The notes under the pieces were generated by a model, which saw nothing but the letters and a program-made list of their open reading frames with translations, was not told where the DNA came from and ran no database searches. A DNA stretch of 64,000 bases from Devosia sp. YR412 (lineage in GTDB: Bacteria > Pseudomonadota > Alphaproteobacteria > Rhizobiales > Devosiaceae): contig NZ_FOFL01000002.1 of the NCBI RefSeq assembly GCF_900110945.1, forward strand, positions 62,001 through 126,000, given 5' to 3'. Shown here piece after piece: positions 26,700 through 36,020 of this stretch. The translations under genes and the position numbers were made by a program. Every line of letters begins with the position of its first letter. Position 1 is the first letter of the stretch.

Positions 26700-27917
26700 A
26701 TGACCACCTCCGCCCTTCGCCCCGCAGTTCCCCTGCTTGTGCTGATCATTGCCGGCTGCGCCATCGCCGCCATCGGCAATGGCGTGCGGACCAGCTTTGG
26801 CCTGTTCACCCTCCCCATGACCGCCGATCTCGGTCTCAGCCGCGAGCAATGGGGCATGGCCATGGCCATCCAGAACCTCGCCTGGGGCATTGCCCAGCCT
26901 TTCGCCGGCGCCTTTGCCGATCGCGTCGGCACCGGCCGCACCATTGCCGCCGGTGCCGCGCTCTATGCCTTGGGCGTGCTCGGCATGGCCTTTTCGCCCG
27001 ATGCGGGCCTGATGACCCTGACGGCCGGCGTGATCACCGGCGTCGGCATCGCCGTCTGTTCTTTCTCGGTCGTCATGGCTGCCTTCGGCCGCTCGGTGCC
27101 GGCCGAAAAGCGCTCGCTGATCTTTGGCGTCGCCACCGCCGCCTCCTCCTTCGGCCAGTTCGCCTTCGCCCCGATCAGCCAGGGCTTCATCAATGCTTTT
27201 GGCTGGCAGTCCGCCCTGCTCTATATGGCGATGGCGCTGCTGCTGATCATCCCACTGAGCTTTGCTTTGCGCGACCGCACTGAAAACACCACCGGCCACG
27301 CCGACCTGCCCTTCATGCAGGCATTGGCCCGCGCCTGGGGCCATGGCTCCTATAAGCTGCTGGTGATCGGCTTCTTCGTCTGCGGCTTCCACCTGGCCTT
27401 CATCAACGTCCACATGCCGGCCTATCTGGTGCAATGCGGCCTCAGCCCGGAAGTCGGCTCCTGGACCATTGCCGTCATCGGCCTGTTCAATATCGTCGGC
27501 TCGCTTTTGGCCGGCTATCTCGGCGGCAAACTGCCCAAGCAACTGCTGCTGGCCACCATCTATTTCCTGCGCGCCATTGCCATCGGGGCGTTCCTTTTGA
27601 TCCCGGTCAGCGAAATCACCGCCTATGCCTTTGCCGCTGCCATGGGCCTTCTGTGGCTGTCCACCGTGCCGCTGACGGCCGGTCTTGTGAGCCTGTTCTT
27701 TGGCGCGCGTTACATGGGCATGCTCTATGGTGTGGCCTTCTTCAGCCACCAGCTCGGCTCTTTTGTTGGCGTCTGGCTAGGCGGTTTCGTCTATGATCAG
27801 ACCGGCTCCTACAGCCTGGTCTGGTATCTAGGCATCGTGCTCGGCCTGGCTTCGGCCGCTCTCCACATTCCAATCAACGAGCGCAGCGCGCCAAACTTTG
27901 CCCTGAAACCGGCCTGA
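26700..27917 (+). CDS. Major facilitator superfamily transporter
   Basis: About 405 residues; the ATG at 26700 is chosen, with an in-frame ATG at 26691 as alternative. Twelve membrane helices are likely. The helix 2-3 loop is PFAGAFADRVGTGRT, and the N-terminus (GVRTSFGLFTLPMTADLGLSR) resembles monocarboxylate or oxalate/formate-type MFS proteins. The substrate is unknown. Confidence 0.85.
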   Translation: MTTSALRPAVPLLVLIIAGCAIAAIGNGVRTSFGLFTLPMTADLGLSREQWGMAMAIQNLAWGIAQPFAGAFADRVGTGRTIAAGAALYALGVLGMAFSPDAGLMTLTAGVITGVGIAVCSFSVVMAAFGRSVPAEKRSLIFGVATAASSFGQFAFAPISQGFINAFGWQSALLYMAMALLLIIPLSFALRDRTENTTGHADLPFMQALARAWGHGSYKLLVIGFFVCGFHLAFINVHMPAYLVQCGLSPEVGSWTIAVIGLFNIVGSLLAGYLGGKLPKQLLLATIYFLRAIAIGAFLLIPVSEITAYAFAAAMGLLWLSTVPLTAGLVSLFFGARYMGMLYGVAFFSHQLGSFVGVWLGGFVYDQTGSYSLVWYLGIVLGLASAALHIPINERSAPNFALKPA

Positions 27918-28031
27918 TCAAGAAGCATCGGTTTTTGCCGATCAATGCTTGCCAAAGCCGGATTCGAGGTTCATGGTCCGCCGCATAATTCTGGCGCCCG
28001 CCTCCTGTGGCGCCTTTTCGAGTCCAATCCC

Positions 28032-29285
28032 ATGTCAGATCATTTCACGCGGGTACTCTCGCGCCCTGAATTCATTGCCCTGATGGCGGCGCTGATGGCC
28101 CTCAATGCCATGGCCATCGACATCATGCTGCCCGCCCTGCCCTATATGGGCGAAGCCCTCGGCATCACCTCGGAGAACGAGCGCCAGTTCGTCATTTCCT
28201 CCTATATGCTTGGCATGGGCGTCGCCCAGCTGGCCTTTGGCCCGCTCACCGACCGCTTCGGCCGCCGCGCGCCGTTGCTGGCCGGCATGGGCCTCTATGT
28301 GATCGCCGCTCTCGTCGCGATCTTTGCCCCGAGCTTCACCGCGCTGCTGGTGTTGCGCGTCATCCAAGGCATGGGCGCCGCCAGCGTGCGCGTCATCTCC
28401 ACCGCCGTGATCCGCGACCGGTATGAAGGCCGCGCCATGGCCGAAGTCATGTCGCTGGTCTTCATGGTCTTCATGGCCATTCCGATCATCGCCCCCGGCA
28501 TCGGCCAGGTGATCCTGCTGGTCGGCGACTGGCACAATATCTTCATCTTCATGGGTGGCTTGGCTGCCGTCTTCTGGCTGTGGACCTTCTTCCGCCTGCC
28601 CGAGACGCTGCCAGTCGACCAGCGCCGGCCGCTGAGCTTGAAGGCCGTGGTCGATGGCTTCGTCATCGTCTTCACCAACCGCGTCGCTTTCTCCTATGGC
28701 CTCGCCGGCACATTCATGTTCGGCGCCCTGTTCGGCTTCATCAGCTCGAGCCAGCAAATCTATGTCGATATCTATGGCCTCGGCGTCTACTTCCCGGTGG
28801 CTTTCGCCGGCATGGCGGGCTTGATGGGCGTGTCGTCCTTCACCAATTCCAAGATGGTCAGCCGTCTGGGCATGCGGCGCATGTCACATGGCGCCGTGCT
28901 GGTGTTCACCGGCGTCAGCGGCATCTGGTTGCTGCTGGCCCTGACCGGCTTCCTGCCGCTCTGGCTGTTCTTCAGCCTGCTCGCCATCATCATGTTCGCC
29001 TTCGGCTGGTCAGCCTCCAACATGAACTCGCTGTCCATGGAGCCGCTGGGCGCCGTCGCCGGTACTGCTGCGGCCGTCTTCGGTTTCATCCAGACCGTCG
29101 GTGGCGCGCTGATCGGTGGCTATGTCGGCCAGATGTTCAACGGCACCACCATTCCAGCCGCCACCGGTTACTTCACCATGGGCGCGCTGGCACTGATCTG
29201 CATTCTCGTCGCCGAGAATGGCAAGCTGTTCGGCGTCGGTGAACAGAACAGCCACGCCGACATGAGCCACGCCGGCGGGCATTAG
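28032..29285 (+). CDS. Bcr/CflA-family multidrug efflux MFS transporter
   Basis: 417 residues from the ATG at 28032. The helix 1 sequence MALNAMAIDIMLPALPYMGE, the loop GPLTDRFGRRAPLL and RVIQGMGAASVRVISTAVIRD with the antiporter-type motif identify the Bcr/CflA (DHA1) group, which exports drugs such as bicyclomycin in other bacteria. The substrate here is unknown. A palindromic repeat begins right after the stop codon. Confidence 0.88.
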   Translation: MSDHFTRVLSRPEFIALMAALMALNAMAIDIMLPALPYMGEALGITSENERQFVISSYMLGMGVAQLAFGPLTDRFGRRAPLLAGMGLYVIAALVAIFAPSFTALLVLRVIQGMGAASVRVISTAVIRDRYEGRAMAEVMSLVFMVFMAIPIIAPGIGQVILLVGDWHNIFIFMGGLAAVFWLWTFFRLPETLPVDQRRPLSLKAVVDGFVIVFTNRVAFSYGLAGTFMFGALFGFISSSQQIYVDIYGLGVYFPVAFAGMAGLMGVSSFTNSKMVSRLGMRRMSHGAVLVFTGVSGIWLLLALTGFLPLWLFFSLLAIIMFAFGWSASNMNSLSMEPLGAVAGTAAAVFGFIQTVGGALIGGYVGQMFNGTTIPAATGYFTMGALALICILVAENGKLFGVGEQNSHADMSHAGGH

Positions 29286-29335
29286 GAGCGTTTTCAGCAA
29301 AAGTGGCCGCCGGTTTTGCGGTTCGAAAACGCGAC
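29286..29335. repeat. Palindromic repeat family, copy 2
   Basis: Nearly identical to the copy at 24168, with the same GCGTTTTC/GAAAACGC outer and GCAAAA/TTTTGC inner pairing. It begins one base after the stop of the efflux gene, between convergent genes, so it may serve as a bidirectional terminator. Confidence 0.8.
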
Positions 29336-29348
29336 CACTAGGACGACA

Positions 29349-29972
29349 CTACTCGATCGCGGCCGGACCCGAAATCTGGCCGCGATCACTGTAGACGTGA
29401 TCGACCAGTCCCCAGGCCCTGGCCTGCTCGGCGGTCATATATTTGTCCCGCTCCAGCGCGGCTTCGACATCCTCATAGCTCCGCCCGCAATGCTTGGCGT
29501 AGATGCCGTTGATCAGCCGCTTGAGCCGCAGGCTTTCCTCGGCATGGATCAGGATATCGGTCACCTTGCCCTGATAGCCGCCGCTCGGCTGGTGCAGCAT
29601 AATCGAGGCACTCGGCAGGCAGATGCGCTGCCCCGCCTCGCCCGCCGCCAATAGCACCGTCGCTGCCGACGCCGCCATGCCGAGGCACAGCGTGCCCACC
29701 GGCGCCTTGATGAACTGCATCGTGTCATACATGGCCAGCGCTGCCGTCACCACGCCGCCGGGTGAGTTGATGTAGAGGTAGATTTCCTTGGCGGAGTTTT
29801 CTGCCTCAAGGAACAGCAGCTGCGCATTGACCAGCGAGGCCATGGTGTCCTCGATCTCGCCATTGACGAAGATGATCCGCTCCCGCAGTAGGCGCGAATA
29901 GATATCGAAACTCCGCTCGCCGCTGCTGGATTGTTCCACCACCATAGGGACGAGCTGCATCATGTCGCGCAT
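29349..29972 (-). CDS. clpP: ATP-dependent Clp protease proteolytic subunit
   Basis: 207 residues. The catalytic triad is present: Ser in [13 protein letters not shown], His in IMLHQPSGG and Asp in [11 protein letters not shown]. The chamber segment [20 protein letters not shown] is normal. It stands alone, with no clpX or tig next to it, so it is probably a second ClpP paralogue rather than the main clpPX copy. That point is inferred. Confidence 0.93.
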   Translation of the reverse strand: MRDMMQLVPMVVEQSSSGERSFDIYSRLLRERIIFVNGEIEDTMASLVNAQLLFLEAENSAKEIYLYINSPGGVVTAALAMYDTMQFIKAPVGTLCLGMAASAATVLLAAGEAGQRICLPSASIMLHQPSGGYQGKVTDILIHAEESLRLKRLINGIYAKHCGRSYEDVEAALERDKYMTAEQARAWGLVDHVYSDRGQISGPAAIE

Positions 29973-30007
29973 CGGCGATCTCCTGTCAGAATTGAAGCTT
30001 GAATTGT

Positions 30008-30346
30008 TTAGGCGGCCAGCATCAGCGGGCCGACCAGATTGCTGTTCGCGGCGACCGGCACGACCATCGGTGCATGGGTCAGCCTGAACCAGGTGCCGCC
30101 ATCATCGGTGGCGGACAGCTCGAACGTCACGAGACTGTCTTCGGCACCAAGCACCGCTCCCTGTCCGGCCTCGCGCCAGCGATAGGTGAGACTGACATTC
30201 TCCTCGGCCGTCACCACGGCCATGTCGACATCCTGCTCAGGCTTCAGCCAGCGCTTGAGATATTCGGGAATGGTCAGCGCCCGCCAGACCTGTTCCACCG
30301 GCGCATCCAGTGCGCATTCAAAGACCAGCTCTTCTGCGTCACTCAT
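30008..30346 (-). CDS. SRPBCC/AHSA1-domain protein
   Basis: 112 residues from the ATG at 30346, which overlaps the stop of the ArsR gene. The pattern [25 protein letters not shown] followed by [11 protein letters not shown] matches the AHSA1-like START fold. Such proteins often follow an ArsR repressor in a two-gene unit and bind hydrophobic ligands, but the ligand is unknown. Confidence 0.87.
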   Translation of the reverse strand: MSDAEELVFECALDAPVEQVWRALTIPEYLKRWLKPEQDVDMAVVTAEENVSLTYRWREAGQGAVLGAEDSLVTFELSATDDGGTWFRLTHAPMVVPVAANSNLVGPLMLAA

Positions 30347-30657
30347 TGATCCATCTCCTTGAGCAGGTCCTTGAGATTGTCGATCCTGCTCGGCCAGAAG
30401 GCGCGGTATTTTGCCAGCCATTCATGCAGCGGCGCCATGCCCTCGGGCGCCACGCGGTAATGGGCAAACCGCCCTTCGCGCCGTTCGCTGATCAGGCCTG
30501 CGCCGCGCAGCACGGCAATATGCTGGCTCATTGCAGGCTGGCTGATGGCAAAGCCTTCGCGCAGCTCGGTGGCTGTCATCTCGGCGGAAGCCAGCCGCTC
30601 CAGCACGGCGCGGCGGGTGGGATCGGCCAGGACTTTGAAAATGTCGGTGTCGCTCAT
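30343..30657 (-). CDS. ArsR-family transcriptional regulator
   Basis: 104 residues from the ATG at 30657. The winged helix is clear: VLADPTRRAVLERLASAEMT, LREGFAISQPAMSQHIAVLR, then LISERREGRFAHYRV. No metal-binding CxC motif is visible, so it belongs to the non-metal group that controls SRPBCC genes. No ribosome-binding site is seen upstream, so the message may be leaderless. Confidence 0.9.
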   Translation of the reverse strand: MSDTDIFKVLADPTRRAVLERLASAEMTATELREGFAISQPAMSQHIAVLRGAGLISERREGRFAHYRVAPEGMAPLHEWLAKYRAFWPSRIDNLKDLLKEMDQ

Positions 30658-30664
30658 GTTTATA

Positions 30665-30682
30665 CATAAGCACAGACTTATG
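30665..30682. promoter_or_regulatory. Candidate ArsR operator
   Basis: CATAAG and CTTATG form an inverted repeat separated by six bases. It lies 8 bases upstream of the ArsR start, a usual place for autorepression. The prediction rests on symmetry and position only. Confidence 0.4.
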
Positions 30683-30800
30683 AGTCTATGCAAGCTCCTC
30701 GATCAATGGCGGTGATGAGTGCCATTCACGCAAGCCTATTGCCCCGAACCCGCGAGTCTCGTCTGATGCAAACCACCGCCGCCATTACATCGAGAATCTT

Positions 30801-32000
30801 ATGCCCATCACGACCGGCCGTTCCTATCTTGCCATTCCGGGACCGTCCGTCTCGCCCGAGCGCGTGCTCAATGCCATGCATCGCACGGCGCCCAATATCT
30901 ATGAGGGCGAAATCGTCGATATGACCAAGGGGCTGATTCCAGACCTCAAGCGCGTGGCGCTGACCAGCCAGAATGTCGCCATCTATATCGCCAATGGCCA
31001 TGGCGCCTGGGAGGCCGCCAATCTCAACATGTTCTCGCGCGGCGACAAAGCGCTGCTGGCCGCCACCGGCCGCTTCGGTCATGGCTGGGCAGAAGCGGCG
31101 CGCGCCATGGGCGTCGAGGTGGAGATGATCGACTTTGGCAAGGCGAGCCGCGCTGAGCCTGAGCTTATTGCCGACGCGCTGCGGGCTGACACAAGCCACA
31201 CCATCAAGGCCGTTCTGGTCACTCATGTCGATACGGCCTCCAGCGCCCGCAATGACATTCCCGCCATTCGCGCCGCCATCGACAGCACTGGCCACCCCGC
31301 CATGCTCGCCGTCGACGCCATCGCCTCGCTCGGCTGCGACGAGCTGCGCATGGATGACTGGGGGATCGACGTCCTGGTCGGAGCCAGCCAGAAGGGCCTC
31401 ATGCTGCCGCCGGGCCTCGGCTTCGTCTGGTTCTCCGACAAGGCGCTGGAGGTGTCAAAGAGCGCAGACTTGGTAACGCCCTATTGGGACTGGAAGCCAC
31501 GCGGCACCGGAACCGAGTTCTGGCAATATTTCGGCGGCACCGCGCCGACGCATCACCTCTATGGTTTGCGCGAAGCGCTGACCATGATCCTTGACGAGGA
31601 AGGGCTGGAGAATGTCTGGGACCGCCACCGCCGGCTGGCGGGCTCGGTCTGGGCCGCCTTCGACGCCTGGGGCCGGGGCAGCACGATCCGGCTCAACATG
31701 GCTGACCCGACGTCGCGCGGCTGGTCGGTGACGGCGGCGACCATTCCCAATGGCGGCGCCGGCGCGCTCCGGCGCTGGCTCGAGGCGGAGGCCGGCGTAA
31801 CGCTGGGCATCGGTCTCGGCATGGCCCTGCCGCATGAGCCGGCCTATCAGGATTTCCTGCGCGTCGGCCACATGGGCCATGTCAACGCGCATATGACATT
31901 GGGCGTGCTCGGCACCATGGAGGCCGGCATGCAGGCACTGGGCATCGCGCATGGCCCGGGCGCGCTGGAAGCAGCGGCCGGGGCTTTGCTTAGAACGTAA
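30801..32000 (+). CDS. Serine-glyoxylate aminotransferase (class V, PLP)
   Basis: 399 residues. It starts with the family pattern SYLAIPGPSVSPERVLNAMHR, has VTHVDTASSARNDI, the PLP-aspartate in LAVDAIASLGCDELRMDDW, and the PLP lysine in VGASQKGLMLPPGL. The enzyme transfers the amino group of serine (or alanine) to glyoxylate. Serine cycle genes are absent here, so a general glyoxylate role is likely. Confidence 0.9.
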   Translation: MPITTGRSYLAIPGPSVSPERVLNAMHRTAPNIYEGEIVDMTKGLIPDLKRVALTSQNVAIYIANGHGAWEAANLNMFSRGDKALLAATGRFGHGWAEAARAMGVEVEMIDFGKASRAEPELIADALRADTSHTIKAVLVTHVDTASSARNDIPAIRAAIDSTGHPAMLAVDAIASLGCDELRMDDWGIDVLVGASQKGLMLPPGLGFVWFSDKALEVSKSADLVTPYWDWKPRGTGTEFWQYFGGTAPTHHLYGLREALTMILDEEGLENVWDRHRRLAGSVWAAFDAWGRGSTIRLNMADPTSRGWSVTAATIPNGGAGALRRWLEAEAGVTLGIGLGMALPHEPAYQDFLRVGHMGHVNAHMTLGVLGTMEAGMQALGIAHGPGALEAAAGALLRT

Positions 32001-32808
32001 AGACCTCGCGCCGCAGCTCGTCCCAGGCGGCCTTGTCCACGGCGACCAGCAACCCGCCATCGACATGGCTCGGCAGATAGGGTCCACCATCGAGCCGCGC
32101 GGCATAGCCGCCGGCTTCCTGGGCGATCAGCGTCCCGGCCAGGTGATCCCAGGGCATCAGCTTGTTGTAGCAGAGGAACTGGCCATGGCCCGAAACCAGG
32201 GTGCGGTATTCGTGTCCGGCGCAGCGGAAGTTCGACAGCAGGCGCAGCTTGTCGGTGTTCTGCAGGATCTGCCCGCGCTTGTCCTTGGGCATATAGGCCA
32301 CCGAGGCCATGCCAACCATTTCGTCCAGCGGCAGGCGCTCCGCAACAGAGAGCCGAACCGCCTCGCCATTGGGGCGGCGCAGCCAGGCGCCCTTGCCCTT
32401 TTCGGCCATGATCCAGTCGTCGCCCATCGGGTCATAAATGATGCCGGCCACAGTCTCGCCACCCGAAACCACCGCAACCATGGTGGCAAACAGCGGCAGG
32501 CCAGCGGCGTAATTGGCGGTGCCGTCGATCGGATCGACCACCACGGCAAGGTCGGCCGTCGCCAGACGCCTCAGCAGCGCCGGATCGGCGGCGACCGATT
32601 CTTCGCCGACGAACAGCGCATCCGGCAAGAATTCGGCCAGCCGCGCCTTGATGGCTTCTTCGGTTGCCACATCGGCCTCGGTGACCAGATCGATCGCCTC
32701 GGTCTTGATCGACACCATGCTGGCATCGAGCCGGCGGAACCGTGGCAGCGCCTCGGCGCGGGCCGCATCGCGCAAAATATTGGCAAGCGCCATCACGTCA
32801 AAGCTCAC
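31990..32808 (-). CDS. Inositol monophosphatase family protein
   Basis: 272 residues. Metal-binding motifs are FVGEESVA and [16 protein letters not shown], with a late [15 protein letters not shown]. The family includes inositol, histidinol and 3'(2')-bisphosphate phosphatases, and I cannot choose among them. The start overlaps the ttcA stop by four bases and the 3' end overlaps the convergent aminotransferase. Confidence 0.88.
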   Translation of the reverse strand: MSFDVMALANILRDAARAEALPRFRRLDASMVSIKTEAIDLVTEADVATEEAIKARLAEFLPDALFVGEESVAADPALLRRLATADLAVVVDPIDGTANYAAGLPLFATMVAVVSGGETVAGIIYDPMGDDWIMAEKGKGAWLRRPNGEAVRLSVAERLPLDEMVGMASVAYMPKDKRGQILQNTDKLRLLSNFRCAGHEYRTLVSGHGQFLCYNKLMPWDHLAGTLIAQEAGGYAARLDGGPYLPSHVDGGLLVAVDKAAWDELRREVFTF

Positions 32809-33668
32809 GAGGCAGTCCTCTTGTCGAACAGACCGGCAAAGTCGAACAGTTTGGTGTCGAGCATGTGACTGGCGTTGATATTGCCCAAGGCGCGGATCAT
32901 GACGTCCTTGCGGCCCGGCATGCGCTTTTCGATGTCATTGAGCATGGCCTTCATCGCATTGCGCTCAAGGCCGTCCTGCGATCCACAGAGGTCGCAGGGG
33001 ATGATCGGAAAGGCCATGGCGTCGGAAAAGCGCTGCAGGTCCTCTTCGCCGCAATAGATCAGCGGGCGCAGCACTTCGAGGTCGCCCTCGTCATTGAGCA
33101 GCCGCGGCGGCATGGCGGCAAGGCGCCCGCCATGGAACATGTTCATGAAGAAGGTTTCGAGGCTGTCGTCGCGATGATGACCCAGCACCAGCGCCGAACA
33201 GCCCTCTTCGCGGGCAATGCGATAAAGATTGCCGCGGCGCAAGCGCGAGCACAGCGAGCAATAGGTCGCCCCGGCCGGCAGCTTCTCGGTGACGATGGAA
33301 TAAGTGTCGCGATATTCGATGCGATGCTCGATGCCGAGGCCGGTAAGGAATTCGGGCAGGATATGCTTGGGGAAGTTGGGCTGCCCCTGGTCGAGATTGC
33401 AGACCAAGAGCTCCACCGGCAGCATGCCGCGCCATTTGAGGTCGAGCAGCAGGGCCAGCATGGAGTAGCTGTCCTTGCCGCCGGAGAGCGCGACGAGCCA
33501 CTTCTCGCCCGGCCGCACCATGCTGAATTTTTCCAGCGCCTCGCGCGTATTGCGGATCAGCCGTTTGCGCAGCTTGTTGAACTCGCCGCTCTTGGGGGCA
33601 TGCGCATAGATCGCGTGGCCGCCCGTTTCGGCTTCCTCAGCCTCCGGCACTTCCATCACCGCGCTCAT
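32805..33668 (-). CDS. ttcA: tRNA 2-thiocytidine synthetase TtcA
   Basis: 287 residues. It makes 2-thiocytidine at position 32 of some tRNAs using ATP and a [4Fe-4S] cluster. The PP-loop is [12 protein letters not shown]. Cysteine pairs are in [11 protein letters not shown] and CDLCGSQDG, near the [12 protein letters not shown] motif. The length is normal. It is cotranscribed with the IMPase-family gene. Confidence 0.94.
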   Translation of the reverse strand: MSAVMEVPEAEEAETGGHAIYAHAPKSGEFNKLRKRLIRNTREALEKFSMVRPGEKWLVALSGGKDSYSMLALLLDLKWRGMLPVELLVCNLDQGQPNFPKHILPEFLTGLGIEHRIEYRDTYSIVTEKLPAGATYCSLCSRLRRGNLYRIAREEGCSALVLGHHRDDSLETFFMNMFHGGRLAAMPPRLLNDEGDLEVLRPLIYCGEEDLQRFSDAMAFPIIPCDLCGSQDGLERNAMKAMLNDIEKRMPGRKDVMIRALGNINASHMLDTKLFDFAGLFDKRTAS

Positions 33669-33835
33669 CGCGAAACTCTCTTTTCCATCATGGCGTAGCT
33701 GATAGCGCGCATGGGCCGATAGGGGAAGGAAAACCGGGCCTCGCCAAGGTTACCAAAGTTTAATTTCCCCCTCTTGCTTTAGGCCAAATTACGACAGCTA
33801 GATGACGCTATCCCCCGGCACCCAGGAGACTCGCG

Positions 33836-35137
33836 GTGTTTCGTTCGTTCTTTCCCAATCCACGTCTGTTCTTCACATCGGCCCTGTGCTGGATCGCTGT
33901 CGTCATGGTCGCCTGGTACACTGTCGGCGCCAACCTGCAGGCTGTGCTCAGCCTCGGCCCCTGGCTCGGCGTCCCGGCTACCGAAGCCAATCCAGAACCC
34001 TTCTTCTCGTCGGACAAGGTCTGGCTCTACCAATATGTGCTGATGACCGGCTACCTGTTTTGCATTCCCTGGTACTGGGTTGGCGGCAATCGCCGCTGGT
34101 ACTGGTGGAGCGTGGTGGGCAGCGTCACCATCATCGAGATCGTCTATTTCAACGTCCAGATCAGTGCCTGGCTGAACGACTGGTACGGGGAATTCTACAA
34201 CCTGATCCAGACCGCCCTGACAACGCCGGGTACCGTAACGCTCGATCAGTTCCTCGGTGAAATCTGGACCGTAGCCTATGTGTTGATCCCTAATATCACC
34301 GTCCTGGTCATCAACGCCTTCTTCATTGCGCATTTCCTGTTCCGCTGGCGTCGGGCGATGACTTTCTTCTACCAGAGCCATTGGCAGCACCTGCGCCACA
34401 TCGAAGGCGCCTCCCAGCGTATCCAGGAAGATACCCAGCGCTTTGCCCAGATTGTGGAGGGGCTGGCCGTCTCGCTCGTGGCCTCGGTAATGACGCTGAT
34501 CGTCTTCCTGCCCCTGCTGTGGGACCTGTCGTCAAACATCACCGAACTGCCGTTCTTTGGCGCGGTAAACGGCAGCCTGGTCTGGGTGGCACTGGTCTCG
34601 TCGGCTTTCGGCACCGTGCTGCTGGCCGCTGTGGGCTGGAAACTGCCGGGTCTCGAGTTCGACAACCAGCGCGTCGAAGCGGCCTTCCGTAAGGAACTGG
34701 TCTATGGTGAAGACAACGTCGAGCGTGCCGAGCCGGTGACCGTGCGGCAGTTGTTCATCAACATGCAGCACAATTACTTCCGGCTCTATCGCCACTACCT
34801 CTACTTCAACATCGCCCGCTACGCCTATCTGCAAGGCTCGAACTTCGTGCCGCTGATCGCCATGGGGCCGTCCATCGTGGCTGGCACACTGACGCTCGGC
34901 CTGTTCCAGCAGGTCAGCAATGCCTTCGGGCAAGTGGAAGACTCGTTCAAATTCCTCGCCAGCTCATGGACCACGATCATTTCGCTGATCTCGGTGTTCA
35001 AGCGTCTGCGGGCCTTTGAAGCGAACATTCCCGACAACGCGATCGCCGCCAATGACTATGACGACCCAATCTTCCTGCAGCAGCTGGCCGCTGCCCCGAC
35101 CAGCGATGCCACGCCGCAGCAGCCTGCGCAGTTCTGA
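33836..35137 (+). CDS. sbmA: SbmA/BacA-family peptide transporter
   Basis: 433 residues from a GTG at 33836 with AGGAG seven bases upstream. The multi-helix membrane protein carries ISAWLNDWYGEFYNLIQTAL, a long HLRHIEGASQRIQEDTQRFA segment and LEFDNQRVEAAFRKELVYGED, all typical of SbmA/BacA. It has no ATPase domain and is proton-driven in known members. In rhizobia BacA imports antimicrobial peptides and affects very-long-chain fatty acids of lipid A. Confidence 0.92.
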   Translation: MFRSFFPNPRLFFTSALCWIAVVMVAWYTVGANLQAVLSLGPWLGVPATEANPEPFFSSDKVWLYQYVLMTGYLFCIPWYWVGGNRRWYWWSVVGSVTIIEIVYFNVQISAWLNDWYGEFYNLIQTALTTPGTVTLDQFLGEIWTVAYVLIPNITVLVINAFFIAHFLFRWRRAMTFFYQSHWQHLRHIEGASQRIQEDTQRFAQIVEGLAVSLVASVMTLIVFLPLLWDLSSNITELPFFGAVNGSLVWVALVSSAFGTVLLAAVGWKLPGLEFDNQRVEAAFRKELVYGEDNVERAEPVTVRQLFINMQHNYFRLYRHYLYFNIARYAYLQGSNFVPLIAMGPSIVAGTLTLGLFQQVSNAFGQVEDSFKFLASSWTTIISLISVFKRLRAFEANIPDNAIAANDYDDPIFLQQLAAAPTSDATPQQPAQF

Positions 35138-35144
35138 CAGCGCC

Positions 35145-35172
35145 AAACCCTCTCCCCTGCGGGAGAGGGTTT
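35145..35172 (+). terminator. Rho-independent terminator after sbmA
   Basis: A 12-bp stem AAACCCTCTCCC / GGGAGAGGGTTT with a CTGC loop, 8 bases after the stop codon. Confidence 0.8.
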
Positions 35173-35199
35173 ATGCCGCAAGGCCAACACCGCAAAGCA

Positions 35200-35227
35200 A
35201 AAGGGCCGCCCCGAGGAGCGGCCCTTT
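35200..35227 (-). terminator. Rho-independent terminator after rpsD
   Basis: A perfect 10-bp stem AAAGGGCCGC / GCGGCCCTTT. On the - strand it runs into TTTGCTTTGC. It lies 24 bases downstream of the rpsD stop. Confidence 0.8.
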
Positions 35228-35250
35228 CCAATTCTGAAATTCGACTTCGC

Positions 35251-35868
35251 TTAGCGCGAGTAGAATTCGACGACCAGGTTCGGTTCCATCTGGACCGGGT
35301 ATGGCACATCCGAAAGGCCCGGAACGCGGGCGTAGGTTGCGGTCATCTTGTTGTGGTCGACTTCCACATAGTCAGGAACGTCGCGCTCGGCCAGCTGGGT
35401 GGCTTCGATCAGCACGGCGAGCTGACGGGAGCGCTCGCGCACCTCGATCTTGTCGCCAACCTTGACCTGGTAGGACGGGATGTTGACGCGCTTGCCATTG
35501 ACCAGGATGTGGCCATGCGAAACGAACTGGCGCGCAGCGAACACGGTAGCGACGAACTTGGCGCGGTAGACGATCGCGTCGAGACGCGACTCGAGCAGGC
35601 CGATCAGGTTCTCGCCGGTGTCGCCCTTGACGCGAGCAGCTTCGGTGTAGAGCTTCTTGAAGGCCTTCTCGGTGACCGAACCGTAGTAGCCCTTGAGCTT
35701 CTGCTTGGCGCGCAGCTGCAGACCGTAGTCCGAGAGCTTGCCCTTGCGGCGCTGGCCGTGCTGGCCGGGGCCATAGGCACGAGCGTTGAGCGGGGACTTC
35801 GGACGGCCCCAGATGTTTTCGCCAAGGCGGCGATCGATCTTGTACTTAACTGAATGACGCTTCGACAT
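35251..35868 (-). CDS. rpsD: 30S ribosomal protein S4
   Basis: 205 residues; one of the first proteins to bind 16S rRNA. The start [20 protein letters not shown] and the S4 RNA-binding domain ([42 protein letters not shown]) are unmistakable. As usual in alphaproteobacteria it stands outside the large ribosomal operons. It has its own terminator. Confidence 0.98.
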   Translation of the reverse strand: MSKRHSVKYKIDRRLGENIWGRPKSPLNARAYGPGQHGQRRKGKLSDYGLQLRAKQKLKGYYGSVTEKAFKKLYTEAARVKGDTGENLIGLLESRLDAIVYRAKFVATVFAARQFVSHGHILVNGKRVNIPSYQVKVGDKIEVRERSRQLAVLIEATQLAERDVPDYVEVDHNKMTATYARVPGLSDVPYPVQMEPNLVVEFYSR

Positions 35869-36020
35869 CGCGTATCCTTTTCACTGTTGAATGGATCGCG
35901 CCCTCCTCTGCCATCCCGAAGGATGACCGACAGACCCCAAATATTTGAGAGATCCCGGGTGCGCCTATGGACCAAAGGCCCTGATAGGTGGGCGCGTCAT
36001 AGGCAATTGCGACAGTTCCG

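Noticed and set aside
29349..29972. Suspected loss of the ClpP active site (MAASAAT in place of the usual MAASMG)
   Set aside because: The catalytic Ser is still present, and His and Asp are intact, so the enzyme should be active.
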